Of a stretch of DNA of 64,000 nt, positions 8,284 through 17,499 are shown piece after piece; the stretch's first letter is position 1; the number at the start of each line of letters is the position of its first letter. The stretch lies in contig NZ_CP152413.1 of NCBI RefSeq assembly GCF_038967635.1, positions 5,336,001 through 5,400,000 on the forward strand. The letters run 5' to 3'. The translations under genes were made by a program, and so were the position numbers. The DNA comes from Bradyrhizobium sp. B124 (GTDB taxonomy: Bacteria; Pseudomonadota; Alphaproteobacteria; Rhizobiales; Xanthobacteraceae). The notes under the pieces are model-generated. The model was given only the letters and a program-made list of their open reading frames with translations, was not told where the DNA came from and searched no databases.

Positions 8284-9147
8284 ATGGAGCATGTGACGAT
8301 TCGAGCCAATGGCGCGGCATTCCACGTCGCGCGGACCGGGAGCGGCCCGCCGCTGCTGCTGTTGCATGGCTGGCCGGAATTCTGGCTGACCTGGAAGCCG
8401 GTGATGGCGCGCCTCGCCGACCGCTACACCCTGATCGCGCCCGACCTGCGCGGCTTCGGCGACAGCGACAAGCCGCAGGGCCCGTTTGGCCCCGATCAGC
8501 ATACCGACGACATGCTGGCGCTGCTGGACGCACTCGGGATCGACAAGGCCGGCGTGGTCGGCCACGACGTCGGCGGCGCGGTGATGCAGCCGCTTGCCCG
8601 CAAGGCGTCCGAGCGCATCGCCGGGCTGTTTTTCTTCGACTTCGTCTATCCCGGCATCGGGGCGCGAATGGCCGCGCCGGACCGGCTGAACCACATCTGG
8701 TACCAGTCGTTCCACCAGATGGAGATGGCGCCCGCGCTGGTCGGCACGAACAGAGAGACCTGCCGCACTTACATCGGCCATTTCCTGCACAGCTGGACCC
8801 ACCGCAAGGCCGCGTTCGACGACGTGATCGAGGACTTCGCCGACAACTTCTACAAGCCGGGCAACCTCGCCGGCGGCTTTGCGCATTATCGCGCGTCGCA
8901 TGCGGGCCGCGTGAAGATGATGCAGGGCGAAGCGCCTGCGCTGCCGCCGATTGCGGTGCCGACCTGCATCCGCTGGGCCGAGCACGACCCGCTGTTTCCC
9001 TATGCCTGGACCGACCGGCTGGGCGAGACCTTCTCGAACCTGGACCTGAAGATGTTTCCCGATGTCGGGCACTTCCCGCATCGCGAGGATCCCGACTGCG
9101 CCGCGGCCGAGATCGCCAGCTTCTTCGCGCGGATCAATTGGAAGTAG
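8284..9147 (+). CDS. alpha/beta hydrolase, epoxide hydrolase / haloacetate dehalogenase-like
   Basis: A 287-residue alpha/beta-hydrolase. HGWPEFW (about residues 25-31) is the HGxPxxW oxyanion motif of soluble epoxide hydrolases. The nucleophile elbow is GHDVGG, so the nucleophile is Asp, as in epoxide hydrolases and haloalkane or haloacetate dehalogenases rather than esterases. The final His is in DVGHFPHRE. A candidate acid is in AEHDPLFP. The ATG at 8284 follows AGGAGGG with ideal spacing. It would open an epoxide or displace a halide through an alkyl-enzyme ester; sequence alone cannot separate these. The gene stands alone between the tRNA-Ser and the ROK-like gene. Confidence 0.85.
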   Translation: MEHVTIRANGAAFHVARTGSGPPLLLLHGWPEFWLTWKPVMARLADRYTLIAPDLRGFGDSDKPQGPFGPDQHTDDMLALLDALGIDKAGVVGHDVGGAVMQPLARKASERIAGLFFFDFVYPGIGARMAAPDRLNHIWYQSFHQMEMAPALVGTNRETCRTYIGHFLHSWTHRKAAFDDVIEDFADNFYKPGNLAGGFAHYRASHAGRVKMMQGEAPALPPIAVPTCIRWAEHDPLFPYAWTDRLGETFSNLDLKMFPDVGHFPHREDPDCAAAEIASFFARINWK

Positions 9148-9345
9148 AAGGTGGTGGGACCGCCAGGACGCGACAAAAACTGGCGGTCCCGTGCCGCTTC
9201 TCAATATTGCTGGCCGGGAAGTGCGGCTTCGCCGGTCGGCGGGAGCGACACGGTCCACGGTAGCGGCCGGCGCCCAAACAGCAACGCGAACCCCATCTTA
9301 ACCTAACCGATCAACCTTACCGGGCGATCGGCCGGCCCGAGCGGC

Positions 9346-10503
9346 TCAGGCGTCGGCCTTCTTGGCTTTCTTGGCCTTTTTCTCGCTCTTTTCGTCCTCG
9401 TCGTCCTTGTCCCTTTTCTCGGCCTTCTTCTCGTCCTTGCCGTTGTCTTTCTTGCGATTGGTGTAGCGGGCATTGCCGAGCCCGGTTCCGATCGTCAGCA
9501 CGCCCCAGCGCGCGACATCCTGCATGAACGGCACCTCGGCCAGCCCCTGCGCCACGCCGTCATTGTGCATCACGATCGCGGTGTCATGATCGCCGATCTG
9601 CGGGATCGCCTCGACCAGGCTCGCCGGCAGGTTGAATTTGCTGCTCTCCCAATTGCCCGGCAAATTCTGGGCGCCCTTCTCGATCGAGCCGTCCTCGTTG
9701 ATGACGCCGGGACAGGCGATGCCGATGAACGGCGCGAGTCTGAGGTTCTCCTTCTCGGCGGCAGCAATCAGATCCTTCAGCATCTTCACCAACCGCTTCA
9801 CCGCGCCTTCGCGCGTCGGCTCGTCATCGGCGTGGCGCCACAGCTCGGATTTCCAGACCGTTGCCTTGGAAAGATCGGGCGCCTTCTTCCAGCGCGTCTC
9901 GACGATGCCGCAGCGGATGTTGGTGCCGCCGATATCGACCGCGAGCACGCCGTCATGCGCCTCGAAAATCCACGACGGCGCCAGATGCAGCGTGCCGATC
10001 AGCCCGGCATCATCGGGATGAAAGCGGATCGGCACCAGGTCGACCTTGAAATCCTCCGACTTCAGGATGATGTCGGTGCGCGCGATGGCGAGCTCGCCGA
10101 GCCTGGAGTCGCGAAAGCCGCCGCCGACCACGATACGCTCGGTCTTGGCCCAGGCCTTGGTGCCGAGGAAGCGCCGCGTCACATAAGCAAGCTCCTGCGC
10201 AAACTCCTCGATCGCGCTGTGCACGACCGCGGAGGCCTCGGTGTCGTCGCCGACCAGCAATTCGTCGAGCTTCTTCTTGCTGATCTGGTCCGAGGGCTCC
10301 TCGCCGAACGGATCCTCGTCGGATTTGCGCAGCGGCTTGCGCCAGCGGTCGAGGATCTTGCGGAAAGCGCCCTTGGAAGCGCGATCGCCGAGAAAACCCT
10401 CGTCGTCCTTCAGCTCGATGTTGAAGCTGTCGATGTCGACGGATGGCAGCCGCGAGGCACCGTGGTGCGCGATTCCTGTGGTCAGTCCGGTGTCTTCGGC
10501 CAT
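9346..10503 (-). CDS. ROK-family-like kinase with motifs in circularly permuted order and Lys/Asp-rich tail
   Basis: A 385-residue ASKHA-fold protein. The motifs IVVGGGF (residues 124-130) and DDAGLIG (164-170), which normally close a ROK kinase, come first. They are followed by the normal N-terminal phosphate loop VDIGGTN (189-195), then GIACPG (261-266), HNDG (313-316, with the likely catalytic Asp) and GTGLGN (339-344). The order therefore looks circularly permuted. The Cys-rich zinc motif of many ROK kinases is absent. Residues about 350-385 are a highly charged Lys/Glu/Asp tail, probably disordered. It would be expected to phosphorylate a sugar, but the first 110 residues match nothing I recognise and activity is unproven. 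It lies 106 nt after the SDR gene on the same strand. Confidence 0.75.
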   Translation of the reverse strand: MAEDTGLTTGIAHHGASRLPSVDIDSFNIELKDDEGFLGDRASKGAFRKILDRWRKPLRKSDEDPFGEEPSDQISKKKLDELLVGDDTEASAVVHSAIEEFAQELAYVTRRFLGTKAWAKTERIVVGGGFRDSRLGELAIARTDIILKSEDFKVDLVPIRFHPDDAGLIGTLHLAPSWIFEAHDGVLAVDIGGTNIRCGIVETRWKKAPDLSKATVWKSELWRHADDEPTREGAVKRLVKMLKDLIAAAEKENLRLAPFIGIACPGVINEDGSIEKGAQNLPGNWESSKFNLPASLVEAIPQIGDHDTAIVMHNDGVAQGLAEVPFMQDVARWGVLTIGTGLGNARYTNRKKDNGKDEKKAEKRDKDDEDEKSEKKAKKAKKADA

Positions 10504-10609
10504 TCGCCCTGCCCGCTTGAGATTCCCTGCATTAACGACGGGGAACTCAAATGGTTGCGTCCCGCGCTCGGGCGCTCGGCCTGCGCGGGACGCAATCTTC
10601 GCAGCGGCG

Positions 10610-11413
10610 TCAGGCCGCGTTCACCCCGTAACGCGCCGCGGGCGTGCTGCGCGACAGGTTCGGCATCAGCTTCTGGCGGGCCGCCTCATAGGCCTGCCAA
10701 TCGGCAGCATCCGGCAGCGACGGTACGGTGAAGACCTCGCCCTGGTCGAACCCGGCCAGCGCAGCGTTCACCATGTCCTCGGCCTTCATCACGATCTCGC
10801 CGGGCAGATGCGCGACAGGCGTGCCGGCGATGTCCCAGAACTCGGTGGCGGTGGCCCCCGGCAGCACGGCCTGGACGCGAATGTTCTTGTCCTTCAGCTC
10901 GTGCTGCAGCGAGTGGGTCAGCGCCAGCACGAAGGCCTTGCTGCCGCCGTAGACGCCGTTGAGCAGCTCCGGCTGGACGCCGACGACCGAGGCGATGTTG
11001 ATGATGGTGCCGCCGCCGCGCGCGACGAATCCCGGCACCGCCGCATAGGTCAGGCGCATCAACGCGTCGACATTGAGCGCGATCATGTCGCTCATCTTGT
11101 CGACATCGGATGCGAGCAGCGGTGCGGTGGCGCCGACGCCGGCGTTGTTCACCAGCACGCTGATGCCTTCGTTGCTGCGCAGAATGGATTCGATCCGTGC
11201 AACATCGCCGCGCTTGGCGAGGTCGGCGGCGACGATCTCGATCGATCGGCCTGTCTCCGTCGCGAGACGCTTGGCGAGCCCGTCGAGGCGCTCACGGTTG
11301 CGGGCAACGAGGATCAGATCGTAGCCACGCCGTGCGAGCCGGTCCGCGTAGATGGCACCGATTCCGGACGACGCACCGGTAACGAGCGCCGTGCCTTTGG
11401 CTGACTTGGTCAT
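10610..11413 (-). CDS. SDR-family oxidoreductase
   Basis: A 267-residue SDR of the longer, YqjQ/DltE-like type. Motifs: TGASSGIG (residues 13-20), NNAG near 91-94, Ser in NIASVVG near 143, and YGGSK near 155-159. The C-terminal part departs from FabG-like enzymes. It probably acts on a lipid or aromatic carbonyl, but the substrate is unknown. A GGAG sequence precedes the ATG. It is divergent from a GlxA-type regulator starting at 11538, with 124 nt between, which suggests control by that regulator. Confidence 0.88.
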   Translation of the reverse strand: MTKSAKGTALVTGASSGIGAIYADRLARRGYDLILVARNRERLDGLAKRLATETGRSIEIVAADLAKRGDVARIESILRSNEGISVLVNNAGVGATAPLLASDVDKMSDMIALNVDALMRLTYAAVPGFVARGGGTIINIASVVGVQPELLNGVYGGSKAFVLALTHSLQHELKDKNIRVQAVLPGATATEFWDIAGTPVAHLPGEIVMKAEDMVNAALAGFDQGEVFTVPSLPDAADWQAYEAARQKLMPNLSRSTPAARYGVNAA

Positions 11414-11537
11414 GTTGGTCTCCTGTTTGACCTGAACGGCCGGACTTGGCCGTTACTCAGGTTCTACAGGCCCCCTTGCATGTCTCAAATGTCATATATA
11501 CACCTTTTTAGGACACAGATTGTGGTTGGAGAGTTCC

Positions 11538-12488
11538 ATGCAGGAGATCGGCTTCGTCGTCTTCCCGGAGTTCCAGGTGATGGGCTTCACCGCCATCACC
11601 GCCTTCGAGGTCGCCAATTTGATCGCGGGCGTGCCGTTCTATGAGGTCACGCTGCTGTCGGAGAATGGCGGCCCGGTGCGGTCATCCGCCGGCTTCAATG
11701 TCGAAACCGAAGCCTTCGGCGATCGCAACTTCGACACGGTCTTCATCGGCGCCGGCCACGAGCTTCATCCGGCATCGGCGAAGTTGATCGACTACATGCG
11801 ACGCGCCATGGCGACATCGCAGCGCATCGCCGCGCCCTGCATCGGCGCCTTCTCGCTGGCTGAAGCCGGCCTGCTCGACGGCCGGCGCGTCTCGACGCAC
11901 TGGCAATTCGCCCCGGAATTGCAGGCCCGATTTCCCGGGCTGAAGGTCGAGCAGGACCGCATCTACATCGTCGACGGGCCGATCTGGACCTCGGCCGGCA
12001 TGACCGCGACGATCGATCTGGCGCTGGCGATGATCGAGCATGATTTGGGCGTCGAGGTCGCCCGTTCGGTGGCCCGCAAGCTCGTTGTCTATCACCGCCG
12101 CACCGGCGGACAGTCGCAGTTTTCAGCGCTGCTCGAGCTCGACCCGAAATCCGATCGCATCCAGAACGCCCTCAACTACGCCAAGGCGCATCTGCGCAAC
12201 GAGCTCTCGGTCGAGGAATTGGCCGAGGTGGCACGGCTCAGTCCGCGCCAGTTCAGCCGCGCCTTCCGCGCCGAAACCGGCCAGTCACCGGCCAAGGCGA
12301 TCGAGCAGCTCCGGGTCGAGGCTGCCAGAGAATTGATCGGCGATGGCCGCCATTCGATGGACGAAATTGCCGGTGAGACCGGCTTTGCCGATCGGGAACG
12401 GATGCGGCGGGCGTTCCTGCGGGTGCTGGGCCAGCCGCCCCAGACCATCCGCCGGCACGCGCGGGCCGCGGCAAAGACCGCCGCCTGA
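11538..12488 (+). CDS. GlxA-family AraC-type transcriptional regulator with DJ-1/PfpI-like domain
   Basis: A 316-residue regulator. Residues about 1-170 form a class I glutamine-amidotransferase-like (DJ-1/PfpI) domain, with the nucleophile-elbow-like segment IAAPCIGAFSLAEAG around the Cys. The C-terminal about 100 residues carry two AraC helix-turn-helix units, including LSPRQFSRAFRAETGQSP and IAGETGFADRERMRRAF. Such proteins sense a small molecule by the N-terminal domain and activate nearby genes. The ATG at 11538 follows GGAGAG; a TTG at 11520 in the same frame has poorer support. It is divergent from an SDR gene. An inverted repeat resembling a terminator follows at 12500. Confidence 0.9.
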   Translation: MQEIGFVVFPEFQVMGFTAITAFEVANLIAGVPFYEVTLLSENGGPVRSSAGFNVETEAFGDRNFDTVFIGAGHELHPASAKLIDYMRRAMATSQRIAAPCIGAFSLAEAGLLDGRRVSTHWQFAPELQARFPGLKVEQDRIYIVDGPIWTSAGMTATIDLALAMIEHDLGVEVARSVARKLVVYHRRTGGQSQFSALLELDPKSDRIQNALNYAKAHLRNELSVEELAEVARLSPRQFSRAFRAETGQSPAKAIEQLRVEAARELIGDGRHSMDEIAGETGFADRERMRRAFLRVLGQPPQTIRRHARAAAKTAA

Positions 12489-12499
12489 GGGGCAATCCA

Positions 12500-12540
12500 G
12501 GCCAAAATCACGCCAAACCCTTCATTTTTGGCCGGTTTTT
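12500..12540 (+). terminator. probable terminator after the GlxA-type gene
   Basis: Arms GGCCAAAA (12500-12507) and TTTTGGCC (12526-12533) are perfectly complementary over 8 bp and followed by GGTTTTTGC. The loop is 18 nt, so it is a moderate rather than strong intrinsic terminator. Confidence 0.5.
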
Positions 12541-12553
12541 GCCCTGCTTTACC

Positions 12554-12581
12554 TTGACTCTACGTCGTCAGCAGCTATAAG
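12554..12581 (+). promoter_or_regulatory. sigma-70-type promoter for rplU-rpmA
   Basis: TTGACT at 12554-12559 and TATAAG at 12576-12581 are separated by 16 nt. This fits a housekeeping promoter and lies about 160 nt before the rplU start, leaving a leader of about 155 nt. In some bacteria such leaders of rplU carry an L21 binding site; I cannot identify one here. Confidence 0.6.
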
Positions 12582-12743
12582 TCCGCCCATCCGGCGCGGA
12601 GTTTTCTCGCGCCGATTGTTTTTGTGCGATCCAATTTGGGAATTCATTCCCTTCGCGCGAAACACATAACCCATAGCGACTGAACAAAAAGCCGACCCGG
12701 GCTAACCGTCCGAGGCCGGAACCGAACACGAAGGAATCAAACG

Positions 12744-13202
12744 ATGTTCGCAGTCATCAAAACCGGCGGCCGGCAGTACCGTGTCGTTCCGAATGATGTA
12801 CTCGAGATTGGCAAGATCGCCGGCGATGTCGGCACGATCGTGCAGCTAGGCGAAGTTCTGGTGCTCGGCGGTGACACGCCGGTGCTGGGAACGCCCACCG
12901 TGGCAGGCGCCACCGTTGCGGCCGAAGTGCTGCAGCACAAGCGCGGCGCCAAGGTGATCGCGTTCAAGAAGCGTCGCCGCAAGAATTCACGCCGCAAGCG
13001 CGGCTATCGCGACGAGCTCACGGTGCTTCGCATCACCGAGATCCTCGCCGATAACGCCAAGCCGACCGTCGGCCCGCGGCCGAAGAAGGAAAAGGTCGCA
13101 GCGCCCGCCGATGATGGCGAGGACGCAGCACCGAAGGCGGCCAAGAAGAAGGCGCCGGCCGCGAAAAAGGCTCCGGCCAAGAAGGCCGCGGCCAAGAGCT
13201 AA
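12744..13202 (+). CDS. rplU: 50S ribosomal protein L21
   Basis: A 152-residue protein. The first about 103 residues are standard L21, starting MFAVIKTGGRQYRV and including the basic KKRRRKNSRRKRGYR segment that binds 23S rRNA. The remaining about 45 residues are an extra Lys/Ala/Pro-rich tail (AAKKKAPAAKK type) found in many alphaproteobacterial L21 proteins and probably disordered. GAAGGA precedes the ATG. It is followed by rpmA after 102 nt, and the two form the usual rplU-rpmA operon. Confidence 0.97.
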   Translation: MFAVIKTGGRQYRVVPNDVLEIGKIAGDVGTIVQLGEVLVLGGDTPVLGTPTVAGATVAAEVLQHKRGAKVIAFKKRRRKNSRRKRGYRDELTVLRITEILADNAKPTVGPRPKKEKVAAPADDGEDAAPKAAKKKAPAAKKAPAKKAAAKS

Positions 13203-13304
13203 GAAGAAGTGATCGTCGCGCTTTCAGATTTGAAGCGTGACAAAACGTGAAATGATTCCGTCAAGGAATTGATCTAGAGATCAAAGCGAAGTCGGAGACG
13301 AGCT

Positions 13305-13574
13305 ATGGCTCATAAAAAAGCAGGCGGTTCATCGCGCAACGGACGTGATTCCAAGGGCAAGCGCCTTGGCATCAAGGCGTTCGGTGGCGAGCGCGTGATC
13401 CCCGGAAACATCATCGCGCGTCAGCGCGGCACCACCTGGCATCCTGGCCTTAATGTCGGCATGGGCACCGATCATACTCTCTTCGCCAAGGTCGAGGGTC
13501 ATGTCGAGTTCCGTGCCAAAGCCAATGGCCGCACATTCATATCGGTTATTCCGATGGCAGAGGCGGCCGAGTAG
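13305..13574 (+). CDS. rpmA: 50S ribosomal protein L27
   Basis: An 89-residue L27, the usual length. It begins [20 protein letters not shown], the conserved N-terminal tail that reaches the peptidyl-transferase centre, and continues with GTTWHPG and the DHTLFA motif. There is no N-terminal extension of the kind cleaved in Firmicutes. It is the second gene of rplU-rpmA and is followed by a strong terminator at 13635. Confidence 0.98.
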   Translation: MAHKKAGGSSRNGRDSKGKRLGIKAFGGERVIPGNIIARQRGTTWHPGLNVGMGTDHTLFAKVEGHVEFRAKANGRTFISVIPMAEAAE

Positions 13575-13634
13575 ACGGTGGACACACATGAGTCCGCCGG
13601 GTCCTGTTGAACCGGCGGAGTCGCAAAGGGCTCC

Positions 13635-13667
13635 AAGGGGAGGCGGGATGACCGGCCTCCCCTTTTT
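13635..13667 (+). terminator. intrinsic terminator after rpmA
   Basis: A perfect 10-bp stem pairs AAGGGGAGGC (13635-13644) with GCCTCCCCTT (13655-13664), and the T-run continues to 13667. It ends the rplU-rpmA transcript before the next gene. Confidence 0.85.
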
Positions 13668-13743
13668 GTTGCGCGCGATCCGGTTCGACCGCGCGCAACG
13701 TTCCAAGCGTTGCGTACCGATTGTCGCATCACAGGAGCTCGAC

Positions 13744-14340
13744 ATGTTGCAGGACATCCCGACGCCGACCTTGCGCGAGGCAAGAGCTTGCGTCCTCGAG
13801 ACCGAACGGCTGACATTGCGCAAGCCGACGCTCGCGGACGTAAAAGCAATTGCACGCCTCGCCAATGACCGCCGCATCGCGGAGAACACCCGCCGCCTTC
13901 CGCATCCCTATACCCAGGACGACGCCATCGACTTCGTGCGCGCGCTCGGCGCCGGCGGACGCGAAACCGTCTTCCTGATCGAGAACAATCACACGCCGAT
14001 CGGCATGGTCGGCATCGACTGGCGCGACGAGACCGCGGCCGAACTCGGCTACTGGCTCGGTGTCGACCATTGGGGCCAGGGTTTCGGCACCGAGGCCGCG
14101 CGCGCGGTGATCGACTACTTCTTCGAGGAATTCGATCTCGACCAGCTGATCGCGGGCGCCCGCGTCGTCAACCCGTTGTCGCGCAACATCCTCGAGAAGT
14201 GCGGCTTCCAGTGGAGCGGCGTCGAGCTGCACCGCTTCGAGGCGCTGGGCTCATCGAGCCCGGTCGATGCCTTCCGGCTGTCGCGCGGCGTCTGGGCTTC
14301 GCTGAAGAGCTGGAATAGTTCGAAGCGGCGGGAGAGCTGA
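13744..14340 (+). CDS. GNAT-family N-acetyltransferase
   Basis: A 198-residue RimJ/RimL-type GNAT. It contains LETERLTLRKPTLAD near residues 18-32, LGYWLGVDHWGQGFGTEA (about 101-118) with the acetyl-CoA loop, and ARVVNPLSRNILEKCGF (about 138-154), the conserved Asn/Lys-Cys-Gly-Phe end of motif B. The ATG at 13744 follows AGGAG; frames reaching further upstream run through the rpmA terminator. The substrate is unknown. It has its own transcript, isolated by the rpmA terminator upstream and a large palindromic repeat downstream. Confidence 0.87.
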   Translation: MLQDIPTPTLREARACVLETERLTLRKPTLADVKAIARLANDRRIAENTRRLPHPYTQDDAIDFVRALGAGGRETVFLIENNHTPIGMVGIDWRDETAAELGYWLGVDHWGQGFGTEAARAVIDYFFEEFDLDQLIAGARVVNPLSRNILEKCGFQWSGVELHRFEALGSSSPVDAFRLSRGVWASLKSWNSSKRRES

Positions 14341-14362
14341 TTTCTCACCCTCCCCCGATTTT

Positions 14363-14533
14363 CACCCTCCCCTGGAGGGGGAGGGTCGTTGCGCATGCAG
14401 CGGAGCGGAATGCGCAGCGGGGTGGGGTGACGGTCTCTCCACTCGGACGCTGCCCGAGTTGAGAGATCACCCCACCCCGTCTCACATTTCGCTACGCTCA
14501 ATGTGATCCGACCCTCCCCCTCCAGGGGAGGGT
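14363..14533. repeat. large palindromic intergenic repeat
   Basis: About 170 bp with matching ends: CACCCTCCCCTGGAGGGGGA near the left end is the inverse of the right-end sequence over roughly 25 bp. An inner pair (GGGGTGGGGTGA and TCACCCCACCCC) extends the symmetry. The DNA or RNA could fold into a long two-tier hairpin. It lies between the convergent 3' ends of the GNAT and EamA genes. Similar elements are widespread in Bradyrhizobium; copy number cannot be judged here. Confidence 0.8.
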
Positions 14534-14538
14534 AAGAA

Positions 14539-15453
14539 TCACGCCGGCGGATTGATCGCGGACTCGGTGCGCCCAAGCTGCTGCTCGCGCACGAAGATGT
14601 AGAGGCCGGCCGCGATGATGATGGCGGCGCCGACGATCGTGGCCCAGGACGGCACGTCGCCGAACACCACGAAGCCGAAGATCACCGCCCAGACGATCAT
14701 CGAATACTGGTACGGCACCACCACGCTTGCCGGCGCGAGCTTCAGCGAGCGGTTCACGCACAGCAGCGCCGCGACCGAGATGATGCCGGCGGTGAAGAAC
14801 AGCACGAGGCTGCCGGCCGATGGCGTCACCCAGCCGATCGGCGAGAGCACGAGGCCGAGGATGAAGGTGCCGCCGAATTGCGTGGTCGCCAGCACGATAT
14901 CGGGCGTCGCGCGCAATGAGCGCGTAATCAGCATCAGCACCGCAAACGACAGGCTGCCGCCAAGCGCGATCATCGCCGGCCAGCTGATGGTCTGCGCCGA
15001 TGGCCGCAGCGCAATCAACACGCCGCAAAAGCCGACCAGGATCGCGGTCCAGCGCCGCCAGCCGATATGCTCGCCGAGCACGAGGCCCGACATCGCGGTG
15101 ACGAAGATCGGACCGGCCAAATAGTAGGTGATGACGTCGGCGAGCGGCAGATAGACGGTCGCGAGGAAGAACGCCGCGACCTCCAGCGTCGACAGCGTGA
15201 CGCGCAGCAATTGCAGCCACGGCCGCTCCAGATGCAGGAAATCCGCGCGCCGCTTCCACACGATCGGCAGCAGCACCAGCAGTGCCGCGCAGGCGCGCAG
15301 CCACAGCAATTGCCCGACCGAATAGGTGGCGACGAGGAATTTGCCCATCGCGTCGCCGAACGAGAACATGAAGATCGACAGCAGCATCAGGCCAATGCCG
15401 GCAAGCCGCGCCGATCGATCGTCGTAGGAGGACAGTTTTGCGAACAGGCTCAT
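14539..15453 (-). CDS. EamA/DMT-superfamily transporter
   Basis: A 304-residue membrane protein with about ten predicted transmembrane helices in two similar EamA halves. These include LAGIGLMLLSIFMFSF near the start and a second repeat beginning after WPAMIALGGSLSF. The end is short and cytoplasmic. The DMT superfamily exports or imports amino acids, nucleotide derivatives or other small metabolites; the substrate cannot be assigned. The ATG at 15453 is chosen because it starts at MSLFAKL just before the first helix; the frame extends to 15552 without a membrane-protein-like start. The upstream 270 nt contain a repeat element. Confidence 0.88.
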   Translation of the reverse strand: MSLFAKLSSYDDRSARLAGIGLMLLSIFMFSFGDAMGKFLVATYSVGQLLWLRACAALLVLLPIVWKRRADFLHLERPWLQLLRVTLSTLEVAAFFLATVYLPLADVITYYLAGPIFVTAMSGLVLGEHIGWRRWTAILVGFCGVLIALRPSAQTISWPAMIALGGSLSFAVLMLITRSLRATPDIVLATTQFGGTFILGLVLSPIGWVTPSAGSLVLFFTAGIISVAALLCVNRSLKLAPASVVVPYQYSMIVWAVIFGFVVFGDVPSWATIVGAAIIIAAGLYIFVREQQLGRTESAINPPA

Positions 15454-15582
15454 TGTTCTCTTGTTGTCGCCGCCTCTGAGTCGGGCGGTCCTGTCACCGG
15501 TTTTACCGACGTCGTTGCGCAGGACAACCCCAGCGGCTGCAGATCGAACCAATTGTCGCAGTGCGGCGCCTGCGCTACCGGT

Positions 15583-15686
15583 AGAGCGTTTTCGAGCGAA
15601 GTGGATACCGGTTCGCGTGAAGAAAACGCGTCAAAACAAGAATCTAGAGCCCCGTTCCGATTCAATCGGAACGGGATAGGCTCTAG
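15583..15686 (+). repeat. palindromic repeat family A, copy 1
   Basis: It begins AGAGCGTTTTCGAGCGAAGT and ends GGCTCTAG. Two internal hairpins are visible: GCGTTTTC with GAAAACGC, and CCGTTCCGATT with its inverse. A second copy in the same orientation lies at 60935-61036 with about 85-90 percent identity by eye. It sits between EamA and the MaoC gene. Confidence 0.9.
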
Positions 15687-15721
15687 GGCAGCCATTCAAG
15701 AAACAGAGCAGGAAACGCCGC

Positions 15722-16204
15722 ATGAGCGAATTCGACCCCACCCAGCATCGCATGGTCCCCGCGCAGCGGTGGTTCGAGGATTTCGTGCTCGGCGAGCGCT
15801 TCGTGATTCCGAGCCGAACCCAGACCTCGGCCGTGTTCGCGGCGTTCCAGACCGCCAGCGGCGACACCCATCCGATCCATTACGACGTCGAATATTGCCG
15901 CACGCGGGGCATGCCGGACCTGCTTGCGCATGGCTTCCAGACCCTGGTGCACACCGCGCCCGGCGCCGGGCTGTTTCCCTATGTCGTGGAGGAGTCGCTG
16001 ATCGGCTTCCTGGAACAGTCGAGCAAGTTCCTGAAACCGGTCTATGCCGGCGATACCATCTACCCCGCGCTGGAGGTGATCGAGCTCGCGCCCGGCCGGA
16101 CCACGGGCGTCGTGACGCTGCGCTCGACCGTGCACAACCAGCGCCGCGAGCTGGTGCTGGAGGGGATGCAGAAATTCCTTGTGCGGCGGCGGCCCGCAGC
16201 ATGA
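15722..16204 (+). CDS. MaoC-family dehydratase
   Basis: A 160-residue single hot-dog-fold protein. ASGDTHPIHYDVEYCR (about residues 42-57) is the MaoC/(R)-specific enoyl-CoA hydratase motif, with Asp and His as catalytic residues, and LAHGFQTL follows. It should hydrate or dehydrate acyl-CoA-type substrates. AGGAAA precedes the ATG. The TGA stop at 16202-16204 lies inside repeat B1 (AGCATGATCC), so the repeat supplies the stop. It is not in an obvious pathway operon. Confidence 0.9.
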   Translation: MSEFDPTQHRMVPAQRWFEDFVLGERFVIPSRTQTSAVFAAFQTASGDTHPIHYDVEYCRTRGMPDLLAHGFQTLVHTAPGAGLFPYVVEESLIGFLEQSSKFLKPVYAGDTIYPALEVIELAPGRTTGVVTLRSTVHNQRRELVLEGMQKFLVRRRPAA

Positions 16205-16245
16205 TCCGGAAAAGTGTGAAGCGGTTTTCCGAAAAGATCATGCTC
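16198..16245 (+). repeat. palindromic repeat family B, copy 1
   Basis: It starts AGCATGATCCGGAAAAGTG and ends GATCATGCTC. CGGAAAA and TTTTCCG form an inner stem and the ends form an outer one. It overlaps the last codons and stop of the MaoC gene. A further hairpin, GCCAAAGCGC with GCGCTTTGGC, follows at about 16256-16282. Related copies lie at 27124-27226 and 28210-28312. Confidence 0.88.
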
Positions 16246-16369
16246 AAAGGACAGGCCAAAGCGCAATAGCCGCGCTTTGGCGCTAAGGGCCGCAAAAAGG
16301 CCCGAAAATTAAGGCTTTTCGCCGAAGTCAGGGCCTTTCCGGGTTGCCGCCGCGGCCCCCCTGCCCTAA

Positions 16370-17431
<1,062 letters not shown>

Positions 17432-17499
17432 GCGGCACTTCGACTTCTTAAGCCACATCGTGGCGCCTCTTGCTTCCACTTTCCTGCCAGACCAAACCC

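Noticed and set aside
7914..8309. Open frame across the tRNA-Ser gene
   Set aside because: It contains the complete tRNA and has no protein features.
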